Virus record (IMG/VR): IMGVR_UViG_3300048597_000286
Span: 1-38,902 of that record
Reading direction: 5' to 3' (one strand)
Origin: a virus
DNA length: 38,902 bases
The notes below the pieces were generated by a model, which had not been told where the DNA came from, did not search any database, and saw nothing but the letters and a program-made list of their open reading frames with translations. Each line of letters begins with the position of its first letter. The stretch's first letter is position 1. Shown piece after piece: positions 24,681 through 31,150 of the stretch. Both the position numbers and the translations under genes were made by a program.

Positions 24681-24946
24681 GATGTCCCTCCGCGGGCGGC
24701 CTCGACGATGGCCGCGATCTGGGCGACGAACTCCTTGGTCGGCGCCTGCATGTAGAGCGTGCTGTTCCAGAGGTTCGCGGCGATCAGGACCAGCGCGATC
24801 GCGGTCAGATACGCGGGATCGTCGAGCCGCCAGACGATCAGCGCGACGAGGCCGAGCGCGATCAGCGCCGACCCGAACGCGAAAATGCGCCGGAAGAAGA
24901 AGCGCGGCTCGGGGATAGGTGTCAGCGACATGGGCGTGTCACTCAT
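24677..24946 (-). CDS. Holin candidate (two transmembrane helices)
   Basis: The 89-residue protein has two hydrophobic helices at about residues 22-41 and 46-66, separated by a short charged turn (WRLDDPAY), and ends in an amphipathic tail. Small size, two helices and location between lysozyme and spanins make it the best holin candidate. No family-specific motif is recognised. The two N-terminal methionines (M1 and M6) could in principle give dual starts, as in some holin/antiholin pairs, but there is no direct sign of this. Confidence 0.6.
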   Translation of the reverse strand: MSDTPMSLTPIPEPRFFFRRIFAFGSALIALGLVALIVWRLDDPAYLTAIALVLIAANLWNSTLYMQAPTKEFVAQIAAIVEAARGGTS

Positions 24947-25236
24947 GGGTGCGCCGCATGCGCCTGCTTGTTCAGCTCCGCCAGACGCGCGCGGTAAGCC
25001 TTGCGCCAGCTCCGAAGCTCAGCGTTGCAAAGCCCGCGGCTGTCTTTGCCTGACGAGCCCCTGACGAAGTCGCTGCGGGCAGCCATCGCACTCTGGGTGG
25101 CCAGGCGCTGCGGGTTTGGTTGACCGCCATCATCCGCACGCCCTCCGCGATGCTTCGAAACCGCTCGGGCCCGCAACACCAACTCTGCGAGCGCTGCAAA
25201 GGTTGCGTCCAACGCAACATGCATTGAGGTTCTCAT
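24943..25236 (-). CDS. Unknown protein in the lysis cassette
   Basis: The 97-residue protein starts MRTSMHVALDATFAALAELV, an amphipathic helix, and ends with a basic helix (LCNAELRSWRKAYRARLAEL). There is no clear transmembrane segment or signal peptide. It is coupled to lysozyme (ATGA overlap) and to the holin candidate (4 bp). It may be a lysis regulator; no family is recognised. Confidence 0.55.
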   Translation of the reverse strand: MRTSMHVALDATFAALAELVLRARAVSKHRGGRADDGGQPNPQRLATQSAMAARSDFVRGSSGKDSRGLCNAELRSWRKAYRARLAELNKQAHAAHP

Positions 25237-25685
25237 GGCACCTTCCCCTCGAAGAGGGCACGCTCCTCGGCGCGCCGCTTTACGAGGCCAGGCAGAACGA
25301 CGCGCTTGGCGCCCGACCTCGACCAGACCCAACGATCGAACTGCTCGGCGGCCGCGCGGCGATCTCGCGCGTTCAGCAATCGCAACAGGTTTGATCGCCG
25401 CAACGCCGCCGCCCCGAGATTGAAGACGAAGCTCGCCAGCGCCTCGCGCTCGTTCCAGGCGAGGCGCACGGTGACGAGCCGGTCGACCGCGGCGAGCGCC
25501 TCGTCCAGATCGGTGCGCAGCAGCGCCTCCGCCTGGGCCTCCGTGATCCGCTGTCCCTGACGCACGCCGCGCGTCGAGCCATAGCCGATGGTCCACACGC
25601 CCGCCGGGCAGCGATAGGCGTCGAGCTTCAGGCCCTCGTGACGCTTCACCAGCGCGAGCAGCCTCTCGGAGGGAGCCGCGCTCAT
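25233..25685 (-). CDS. Endolysin, GH24 (T4-type) lysozyme
   Basis: The 150-residue enzyme cleaves the glycan strands of peptidoglycan. The catalytic triad follows the E-8aa-(D/C)-5aa-T rule as Glu17, Cys26 and Thr32, within RHEGLKLDAYRCPAGVWTIG; the middle residue is Cys rather than Asp, as in one group of GH24 endolysins. No N-terminal signal-anchor (SAR) helix is present, so export should depend on a holin. It overlaps both neighbours by 4 bp. Confidence 0.9.
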   Translation of the reverse strand: MSAAPSERLLALVKRHEGLKLDAYRCPAGVWTIGYGSTRGVRQGQRITEAQAEALLRTDLDEALAAVDRLVTVRLAWNEREALASFVFNLGAAALRRSNLLRLLNARDRRAAAEQFDRWVWSRSGAKRVVLPGLVKRRAEERALFEGKVP

Positions 25686-26140
25686 GGTGCCGCCCTCACG
25701 CGCACGCGGATCGCGACGGCAGGCCCGAGCACCTGGGCCAGCCGCGCGAAATCCTTGTCGAAGACCCGGATGCAGCCGCCTGTCGGCACCAGGCGCGCAT
25801 TCCCGCGCCCGCCATGGATCGCGAGACCCGCGCGGCCGTTATCCTCCGCCACCTGCGCCTCGCCGCCCACCGGATCGAGCGGGATCCAATGCGTACCGAA
25901 ACCGCGTTGCCGCTCCTTCGGCCGCGCCACGACACCCTGCCGGGCGACGTAATCGCCCAACGGCGTGTTGCCGAGCCGCTTGGTCGGTGCGCAGCTGGGG
26001 TTGTCGCCCTGGGCGCAGAGCTCGCGCGCCGCGCGGCCGAGGCACGGCATGGCGGCGAGCGTCTTGCCCTTGCCGTCAGTGACGGTCAGGGTCCCGGGCT
26101 CTGTCCGGTCGGCGGGAAGGGTGACGAGGATTTCGCGCAT
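25682..26140 (-). CDS. L,D-transpeptidase-like (YkuD-type) protein
   Basis: The 152-residue protein has the YkuD-type catalytic layout: a GNTPLGDY segment at 57-64, IHGGRG with His109, and TGGCIRVF with the nucleophile Cys123. Cellular enzymes of this fold make or cut 3-3 cross-links or anchor proteins to peptidoglycan. There is no signal peptide, so like the neighbouring lysozyme it would need holin-mediated release. It is the first gene of the lysis cassette, 36 bp downstream of the activator dyad. It might act as a second peptidoglycan-remodelling enzyme; the reaction is inferred. Confidence 0.75.
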   Translation of the reverse strand: MREILVTLPADRTEPGTLTVTDGKGKTLAAMPCLGRAARELCAQGDNPSCAPTKRLGNTPLGDYVARQGVVARPKERQRGFGTHWIPLDPVGGEAQVAEDNGRAGLAIHGGRGNARLVPTGGCIRVFDKDFARLAQVLGPAVAIRVRVRAAP

Positions 26141-26175
26141 AGCCCCGCGACCATGCGCGCGCGCGCGAGGGCGAG

Positions 26176-26197
26176 GAACACCCGCAAATGATGGGTG
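26176..26197 (-). promoter_or_regulatory. Mor/C-type activator dyad, lysis (Plys-like) copy
   Basis: On the minus strand: CACCC-ATCATTTGC-GGGTG-TTC. The arms CACCC and GGGTG are perfect inverted repeats with a 9-nt spacer. It lies between the mor stop and the first lysis gene (58-bp gap), the only intercistronic space in this stretch. The second copy at 17980-18000 precedes the protease gene. Confidence 0.75.
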
Positions 26198-26198
26198 G

Positions 26199-26594
26199 TC
26201 AGGACGTGAAGAGCGGGAGCTGCCCGGCAGGCCGCGAGGTCCCGCACTCGCGCATGCGGGCCGAGACCCTCTCGGCGGTCGCCTGGCTCACGTCGGCGAT
26301 GCGCGCGGCGTGGGCGATCGAATGGCCCTTCAGCAGCAGCGCCTCGACAAGGGCGCGCCGCCCGGCTGCACCGCGCTTCTTGCTCTGCGGCAGATAGAGC
26401 CGGCCGGCGCCATACTTCACGATAAGGCGCTTCAGACCGTCGAGGCCGGCGAACCGCGTGACCACATGATGCTTGTGCGCCTTTTGCGGAAGGAAGATCT
26501 CCGTCCCGCCGCAATCGAAGAGCAGCTCGGCAGCCGCAGCCTCACCAAGAGCGGTGCGCAGATCGGCCCAGCTGGCGAAGACCTTGTTGCTCAC
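26199..26594 (-). CDS. mor: Mor family middle/late transcription activator
   Basis: The 131-residue protein fits Mor/C activators: an N-terminal dimerisation region followed by the glycine-containing strand and a C-terminal helix-turn-helix at about residues 82-112 (HSIAHAARIADVSQATAERV). Mor and C bind dyad sites next to the -35 region of Mu promoters and recruit RNA polymerase. Only one such gene is visible, so it probably serves both the middle and late roles; the dyad directly downstream and its copy before the protease are the likely targets. It closes the early operon (4-bp overlap with gemA). Confidence 0.88.
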   Translation of the reverse strand: MSNKVFASWADLRTALGEAAAAELLFDCGGTEIFLPQKAHKHHVVTRFAGLDGLKRLIVKYGAGRLYLPQSKKRGAAGRRALVEALLLKGHSIAHAARIADVSQATAERVSARMRECGTSRPAGQLPLFTS

Positions 26595-27433
26595 GAAGCA
26601 CCGTCAGGTGTTCGTGGTTGAGAAACCGAAGCACCGTCAGGTGTTCGCGGGGAAGAAACCGCGGCAACATCAGGTGTTCGCGGACCGCCGGAGCGCGCCT
26701 GCGCCTTGCGGATCATCTGGCCGAGCCGCTTCGACCCGGCGTCGAGTTCGGCTGGCGTGAACTGCGTCAGGCAGCGCTCCGGCGGCCCGGAGACGACGCG
26801 CAGGAACCCGTCCAGCCCGAACCGGCCCTTGACCGCGACCTTGCCCATTTCCTCAAGCCGCCGCCATTGCGCGATCAAGAGCCGCGCGCGGGCGTCGAGC
26901 TTCCCGCCGCCCAGATCTGGCAGCGTCGCCTGGCTCGCGTCCCACCCGGCGCGGGCCGCCATCGCCTTCAACGCCTCGATCACGGATGGCGCAGCATCGG
27001 CGGTCAGCCACTCCAGCCGCTCGACCTGTTTCACGTGAGCCGTCTGCCGCGCGACAAACACATCGAGCGCGCTGTCGCGGCCGTCGTCGACGCAGCCCAG
27101 ATTGTAGAGCCCGATCCAGATCGCCTTGATCACGCGCTGATGCGCCTGACCCGCGACCCGAACGCGCGAAGCACGCGAGAGCGTGTTCGCCTCAAGGCGC
27201 GACGCTTTCTTGTCCTCCCCCTGGAAGGGGGAGGTGGCCGCGCAGAGGCCGGTAGGGGTTGCTGCCGCCGCACCGCCCAGCGCGCGCGCCACTGCTTCGA
27301 CCTCCGCGTCGCTGCAGAGCGTCAGGCTGCGCTTCCCCGTCGCGCGCTCGATGGCGTCGCGCCGTGTCTCGTCGTCCAGGCCCAGGCGCTTCGCACTGCC
27401 ATAGACCCGCTTGATTGCAGCGGCCCGGCTCAT
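26591..27433 (-). CDS. gemA: GemA / Mu gp16-like regulatory protein (DUF1018)
   Basis: The 280-residue protein has the DUF1018 pattern: an N-terminal helix pair, then QAHQRVIKAIWIGLYNLG and VERLEWLTADAAPSVIEALK. Mu GemA/gp16 alters host gene expression and DNA supercoiling-related functions. Two oddities are visible. A REP-like palindrome at 27214-27258 is translated in frame within the linker (about residues 58-75), and the C-terminus consists of three copies of an 11-residue unit (RTPDGASVSQP type). Both make it longer than a minimal family member. Confidence 0.82.
   Translation of the reverse strand: MSRAAAIKRVYGSAKRLGLDDETRRDAIERATGKRSLTLCSDAEVEAVARALGGAAAATPTGLCAATSPFQGEDKKASRLEANTLSRASRVRVAGQAHQRVIKAIWIGLYNLGCVDDGRDSALDVFVARQTAHVKQVERLEWLTADAAPSVIEALKAMAARAGWDASQATLPDLGGGKLDARARLLIAQWRRLEEMGKVAVKGRFGLDGFLRVVSGPPERCLTQFTPAELDAGSKRLGQMIRKAQARSGGPRTPDVAAVSSPRTPDGASVSQPRTPDGAS
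26595..26693. repeat. 33-bp tandem repeat, three copies, at the 3' end of gemA
   Basis: CACCGTCAGGTGTTCG or a close variant occurs at 26599, 26632 and 26665 with an exact 33-bp period. The first two copies are nearly identical and the third is diverged. The period is a multiple of three, giving an 11-residue protein repeat, so length changes keep the frame. Confidence 0.85.
27214..27258. repeat. REP-like palindromic element inside gemA
   Basis: CCTCCCCCT-GGA-AGGGGGAGG (27214-27234) has perfect 9-bp arms, followed by TGGCCGCGCAGAGGCCGG with a second GGCC/GGCC stem, then TAGGGG. This two-stem layout resembles dispersed palindromic elements scattered through many alphaproteobacterial chromosomes. 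Here it lies within a phage coding sequence and is read through in frame. Confidence 0.65.
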
Positions 27434-27699
27434 GGCGTGCCATCCTCGGCCAGCAGCGCGATCACCAGCCGGCGCGCTTCTGCGCGCAATCGGACAGCCT
27501 CGGCCGAGCGCGACCGTTTGAGACGCGCGAGACGCGCCTGGACCGCCTCCAGCCGCAGCGCCCGCGCGTCCGCCTGGGTGGCAGGCTCCCTCTTGCCGCC
27601 GCCGGCAAAATGGTCGGTGCCGACGACGCCCAGACTGTCGATCGCGCGGCCTTGGCGGTCGCGCGGCACGAAAGGCTGGGGCGCGGCGAGCGTCGTCAC
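27430..27699 (-). CDS. Small early protein of unknown function
   Basis: The 89-residue protein has an N-terminal extended part (FVPRDRQGRAIDSLGVVGTD) and a C-terminal Arg/Ala-rich helix (about residues 45-85) likely to bind nucleic acid or form a coiled coil. It starts with GTG in a GTGA overlap with the DnaA-like gene and overlaps gemA by 4 bp. I recognise no family. Confidence 0.6.
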   Translation of the reverse strand: MTTLAAPQPFVPRDRQGRAIDSLGVVGTDHFAGGGKREPATQADARALRLEAVQARLARLKRSRSAEAVRLRAEARRLVIALLAEDGTP

Positions 27700-28136
27700 G
27701 GGCGGCTCCTGCCGGTCGCGAGATCGCGCACGGTCGCGAGCGCGAGACGCGCCTGATCTAGGGCGGCGAGAGCGCCGTCGATCTCCGTCAGGCTCAGACG
27801 GCGAAGACCCAGCTCCTCGTGTCCTGCCGCCCCGCCGCGCGAGGCCGCGCGCAATATCTCGACCAGTGCGATCGCGCGAGCCCGGAACATCGGGTCGCGG
27901 GCGGCCCGCTCGTGGGCGCGGCGCGCCGAGTAGAGAACGGTCGTGTGATCGCGACGGTTCAGGGCAGCCGCGATCGCGGCCGCCGGCAGGTTTGTGGCCT
28001 GCCGCAGGGCGTAGATCACGAGCTGGCGCGGCTCGGTGAGCGTCTTTCGCCCGCGCCCGCCATCGGTCAGCGCGTCGGGCGCAAGCCCGTAGAGGGCCCC
28101 GGCTTCCCGGACAGCGAGCGCGACGAGCGCGTTCAC
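27696..28136 (-). CDS. Orphan DnaA domain IV (DNA-binding) protein
   Basis: The 146-residue protein contains the C-terminal DNA-binding domain of DnaA without the AAA+ part: RQLVIYALRQATNLPAAAIA then LNRRDHTTVLYSARRAHE, in which RDHTTVLY (62-69) is the DnaA signature that contacts DnaA boxes. A helical tail follows. It could bind host DnaA boxes or a phage site and influence replication or early transcription. Both ends are coupled by 4-bp overlaps in the early operon. Confidence 0.85.
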   Translation of the reverse strand: MNALVALAVREAGALYGLAPDALTDGGRGRKTLTEPRQLVIYALRQATNLPAAAIAAALNRRDHTTVLYSARRAHERAARDPMFRARAIALVEILRAASRGGAAGHEELGLRRLSLTEIDGALAALDQARLALATVRDLATGRSRP

Positions 28137-28552
28137 AGCCGGGCCTCCTCGACAAGCTGGATCGAACGTCCGTGCCCGGCCAGACGCGTGATGTGTCCGC
28201 GCTCGGCGAGGCCGGTCACCAGACGGTGCACTCCCGACTTTGACCTGAGGCCCAGCTCGGCCATCGGTTCTTCATAGGTCGGGGCGATGCCATCCGCCGT
28301 CACGCGCGTACGGATGACAGTCAGGCAAGCCGCCTGCTTGTGCGTCAGACCCACGCGCGGCGCGTACCGGCCCGACGGGCGCGGCGCCGGCGTCGTGGCG
28401 GCGGGCAATGCCGCCGCCAGCGATCCGGCGAGCTGCGCCGCCTCGGACGGCGTCAGCAGCACGCAATAGGCGCCATCCGCCAGGCGCTCCGGCGAGGTTT
28501 CGAGGCGCAGGCGCACCGCGCGTTCATGCAGCCGCTCGGCCGAGGCGATCAC
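28133..28552 (-). CDS. Orphan LexA-type DNA-binding domain protein, no peptidase domain
   Basis: The 139-residue protein ends with a LexA-like winged helix at about residues 69-135: LTHKQAACLTVIRTR, then LGLRSKSGVHRLVTGLAERG and ITRLAGHGRSIQL. The recognition-helix sequence RSKSGxHRL is as in alphaproteobacterial LexA. The S24 self-cleavage domain of LexA is absent; instead there is an N-terminal helical region (1-60) of unknown role. Such a protein could bind GTTC-N7-GTTC boxes but could not be cleaved via RecA. The GTG start overlaps the upstream stop by 4 bp (GTGA). Confidence 0.8.
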   Translation of the reverse strand: MIASAERLHERAVRLRLETSPERLADGAYCVLLTPSEAAQLAGSLAAALPAATTPAPRPSGRYAPRVGLTHKQAACLTVIRTRVTADGIAPTYEEPMAELGLRSKSGVHRLVTGLAERGHITRLAGHGRSIQLVEEARL

Positions 28553-28833
28553 GGCGTCACCCGCGAGTCGCGGCGGACCTTGCCGGTGTTGCGGCAGACA
28601 GGGCGCGCGGCAGTTTCGGCGAGATGCTTCAGCACCTCGTCCTGAGAGGCCTCGAACAGTAGGTGCTCGAACCCGTCCCGGGCGCCACCCTTCCACCGCG
28701 CTGCCGAGGTGGGCCAGACCGCGAGATGGTAGAGGCCGTACCCGATCGCGGCGGCGCTGAACGTCCAGCGATTGTCGAGCTCGAAATGCGTGACCAGCTG
28801 GCCATTCCCGCTCTGAACTTGAACGATTCTCAC
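28549..28833 (-). CDS. Small early protein of unknown function
   Basis: The 94-residue protein starts MRIVQVQSGNGQLVTHFELD, has aromatic residues in the middle (WTFSAAAIGYGLYHLAVWP) and a helical segment (EHLLFEASQDEVLKHLAETA). No family is recognised. It lies between gam and the LexA-like gene, overlapping both by 4 bp, so it is made early. Confidence 0.6.
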   Translation of the reverse strand: MRIVQVQSGNGQLVTHFELDNRWTFSAAAIGYGLYHLAVWPTSAARWKGGARDGFEHLLFEASQDEVLKHLAETAARPVCRNTGKVRRDSRVTP

Positions 28834-29393
28834 GGTGTCACCTCGCTCAGTTCGAGGCCGGCCGGCAGCACGAAGAAGCTCTCGGTTCCCGTGAGCACAG
28901 CGATCTCCGGCATCTCGTCCGCGATCGACGGCTCGCGCAGGATCGCCTGCCGGTCGATCTCGATCCGGACGCGGAGGAACGGAGCCGACGCAGTGATCGC
29001 ACTCAGGAGCGGCGCGAGTTCGTCCGTGAGGCGTTCGAGCAGCTCCTTTTCGCCTGTGATCTTCACGCTCGGCGGATCGGCGCGCCAGCCGATCAGGCCG
29101 GTCCCGAGATCGGCGGTCTTGGCCCTGGTCTGGCCAAGCAGCTCGTCCCGCCGCGCTTCACCGAAGGCCTTGAGCGCCGCCAAGGCGGTCTTCAGAGCCG
29201 CCTTATGCGGGGCCGCAAGTCGCTCGGCTGCCTCCTTCGCCGCCGCTGTCTGCGCCTTGCAGGCGGCGTCGATCAGCGTCAGCTGATTTGCGTGGCGGCC
29301 ATACTCGCCGAGCAGAGCGGAGGCCGCCTCCCGGTCTTGGGGGACCGCGATGGCGGGCGCCTTGGCTCGGATCGTCTTCGGTTTAGCGCTCAT
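28830..29393 (-). CDS. gam: Host-nuclease inhibitor Gam
   Basis: The 187-residue protein fits the Mu Gam family (about 175 residues): helical N-terminal half (QDREAASALLGEYGRHANQL, with long Ala/Lys/Glu helices), then LGTGLIGWRADPPSVKITG and a final strand-helix part. Gam binds double-stranded DNA ends, is related to Ku, and protects phage DNA from exonucleases. Its place after MuB in the early operon is the Mu order. Confidence 0.88.
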   Translation of the reverse strand: MSAKPKTIRAKAPAIAVPQDREAASALLGEYGRHANQLTLIDAACKAQTAAAKEAAERLAAPHKAALKTALAALKAFGEARRDELLGQTRAKTADLGTGLIGWRADPPSVKITGEKELLERLTDELAPLLSAITASAPFLRVRIEIDRQAILREPSIADEMPEIAVLTGTESFFVLPAGLELSEVTP

Positions 29394-29887
29394 TGGGCCT
29401 GGTCTCCCTCGTCGCGGGCGGGCACGGTCTGCCGGCCGAGCACTTCGGCCGGCGTCAGGGCGGCGCGCTGCGCTGCTGCCGGGGCGGTTTTCGGGCCGAG
29501 CGCCGCGATCGCGATCAGCACCGCCTCCTGCTGATGGCCCGGCAGCACGACGACGACACGCCGCAGGAACGCCTGCAGGATGCGGTCGCGGCTGGCCTCG
29601 CCCGCATCGGCCTCGGCAAGCGCGACGGCGCAGTCAGCCGCCGCTTGCGCGATCGGAAACGAGGTGGCGGCAAGCCGCGCGACCGCCTGGATGTCGCGAA
29701 AGGTCAGCGTGCCGGCCTTGCGGGCGAGGCGCGCGAAGTCGCGGATCGCGGCGAGTTCGGCGGCGGCAGCGAAGACCGCCGCTGGCGGGAGCGCAGAGAG
29801 ATCGGGCCGTGGCGACGCATCGCGCGCCGCCGCCAACACCGCCTCGCCGTCTGAGGCAAGATCGGTGGGGCTCGGGCTCACGTTCAT
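29390..29887 (-). CDS. Early protein of unknown function, Ala-rich
   Basis: The 165-residue, strongly helical protein has segments AELAAIRDFARLARKAGTLT and FLRRVVVVLPGHQQEAVLIA. No family is recognised. It sits between a 75-residue early protein and gam and is coupled to both (4-bp overlaps). Early timing follows from the operon; the function is open. Confidence 0.6.
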   Translation of the reverse strand: MNVSPSPTDLASDGEAVLAAARDASPRPDLSALPPAAVFAAAAELAAIRDFARLARKAGTLTFRDIQAVARLAATSFPIAQAAADCAVALAEADAGEASRDRILQAFLRRVVVVLPGHQQEAVLIAIAALGPKTAPAAAQRAALTPAEVLGRQTVPARDEGDQAQ

Positions 29888-30111
29888 GACAGCCTCCGGT
29901 CGCGAGAGGGATCGAGGCGCACGACGCCGGGCGGCAGATCGACGGGCAGAGGTTCAGCCTGGCCGAGCACGACGCCGAGCCGGTTCAGGACGACACGCAT
30001 CTTCGCGTCGAAGGCCTCTGGCGAGAGCACGCCGAGCATCCCGAGGTGCTGCGCGCTTTCGATCTGCGCGCGCGCTTCGAGGATCGCGGTTTCTTGGTCT
30101 TTGGTCAGCAT
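29884..30111 (-). CDS. Small early protein of unknown function
   Basis: The 75-residue protein starts MLTKDQETAILEARAQIESA and continues with GVLSPEAFDAKMRVVLNRLG, two amphipathic helices, then a proline-containing tail. It lies 13 bp after MuB and is coupled to the next gene by 4 bp. No function can be assigned. Confidence 0.6.
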   Translation of the reverse strand: MLTKDQETAILEARAQIESAQHLGMLGVLSPEAFDAKMRVVLNRLGVVLGQAEPLPVDLPPGVVRLDPSRDRRLS

Positions 30112-30124
30112 GAGGCGGCCTCCT

Positions 30125-31081
30125 TCACAGCGCCTGACCGGGCATGAGGTCGGCCCAGGCCGACATCATGTGGCCGAGGTCGCGCGGCTTCTCTTCGAGG
30201 GCCGCCAGCTGCGTCGCCATCTCAATTACGTTGGCGACACCACCGAGCGCGCCCGGCTGCTTTGCGACGCGGCGCAGGAAGTCGATTTCGTCCTTGGCCG
30301 TGACACCCCAGGCACCGGCGACGGTCCGGACGTCCTCGTCGAGCGTACGGACGGGCGGGCATCGCCGCGCGATGCGCCGGCGCAACTGCGCATATGCGGT
30401 GCCGTCAAAGACCGCCGACAACCGCTCGTCGCCGACCAGTGCCATGCCGCAGCCGGTCGCGTCCTGGATCGCACGCAGCTCTTCGATCGCCTGCACCGAG
30501 AGGTGCTGGGCTTCGTCCAGGATGATGAGAGCCCCGTGCTCCTTCACCTTGGCGCGGATCCGGCGCGCAAGGACGGCGGGCGCGCCCTTAGCGTCCGGCT
30601 CACCCATGGCGGCGAGCACCTCGGCCAGGGCGGTGGCGACCCCGCTCGTCGATGGCGCCATGGTCGCCAGATAGACCCGGTTCCTTTGCTGGCGCTGCTG
30701 ATCGCAGGCCATGGTCTTGCCCGAGCCCGGCTTCAATGGGACGAGGACGAGCTTCCCGAACATTTGCGCGTGATCGAGTGTGCGCAAAACCGCGTCGGCC
30801 GTCGGCGTCATCACGAAGCCGGGGCGGGTCACGCTCACGCGCATCTCGGCTTGCTTGTCCGCCCTCCACTGCAGCCAGCGGTCGACCTTCTCGGCGACCC
30901 CGGCGTTGTCGCCCGGATACTTGCCGTTCAGCCAGGGACCGAGCGTGCCTTCCGGCACATCGATTTCCTTGGCGATGTGGGAGCGCTTCAGCTTCTCGCG
31001 GTCGATCAGGCTCTGCGCCTTGATCCGGACCGCCTCGATCATGGCCTCGTCGAAGCCATCTTTCGGCGGAATGTATCCCAT
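30125..31081 (-). CDS. muB: MuB-like transposition activator ATPase
   Basis: The 318-residue AAA+ protein binds target DNA and stimulates MuA. An N-terminal helix-turn-helix lies at about residues 31-60 (KRSHIAKEIDVPEGTLGPWL). The Walker A is LKPGSGKT (116-123), where the first residue is Leu instead of the usual Gly/Ala; Walker B is LIILDEAQHL (Asp189-Glu190). The ATG at 31081 is chosen because AAGGA lies 8 nt upstream; two ATGs further upstream have no such signal. It follows MuA by 69 bp. Confidence 0.9.
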   Translation of the reverse strand: MGYIPPKDGFDEAMIEAVRIKAQSLIDREKLKRSHIAKEIDVPEGTLGPWLNGKYPGDNAGVAEKVDRWLQWRADKQAEMRVSVTRPGFVMTPTADAVLRTLDHAQMFGKLVLVPLKPGSGKTMACDQQRQQRNRVYLATMAPSTSGVATALAEVLAAMGEPDAKGAPAVLARRIRAKVKEHGALIILDEAQHLSVQAIEELRAIQDATGCGMALVGDERLSAVFDGTAYAQLRRRIARRCPPVRTLDEDVRTVAGAWGVTAKDEIDFLRRVAKQPGALGGVANVIEMATQLAALEEKPRDLGHMMSAWADLMPGQAL

Positions 31082-31150
31082 GCTATGCATCCTTCGTTGC
31101 TTTGTTGCGTGTTGCATCCCGGGTCCGGCGTTCCAGCGCCGGGCCCTTCT

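Noticed and set aside
26595-26693. Short CRISPR-like array
   Set aside because: The units are direct 33-bp tandem repeats without spacers and encode an in-frame peptide repeat.
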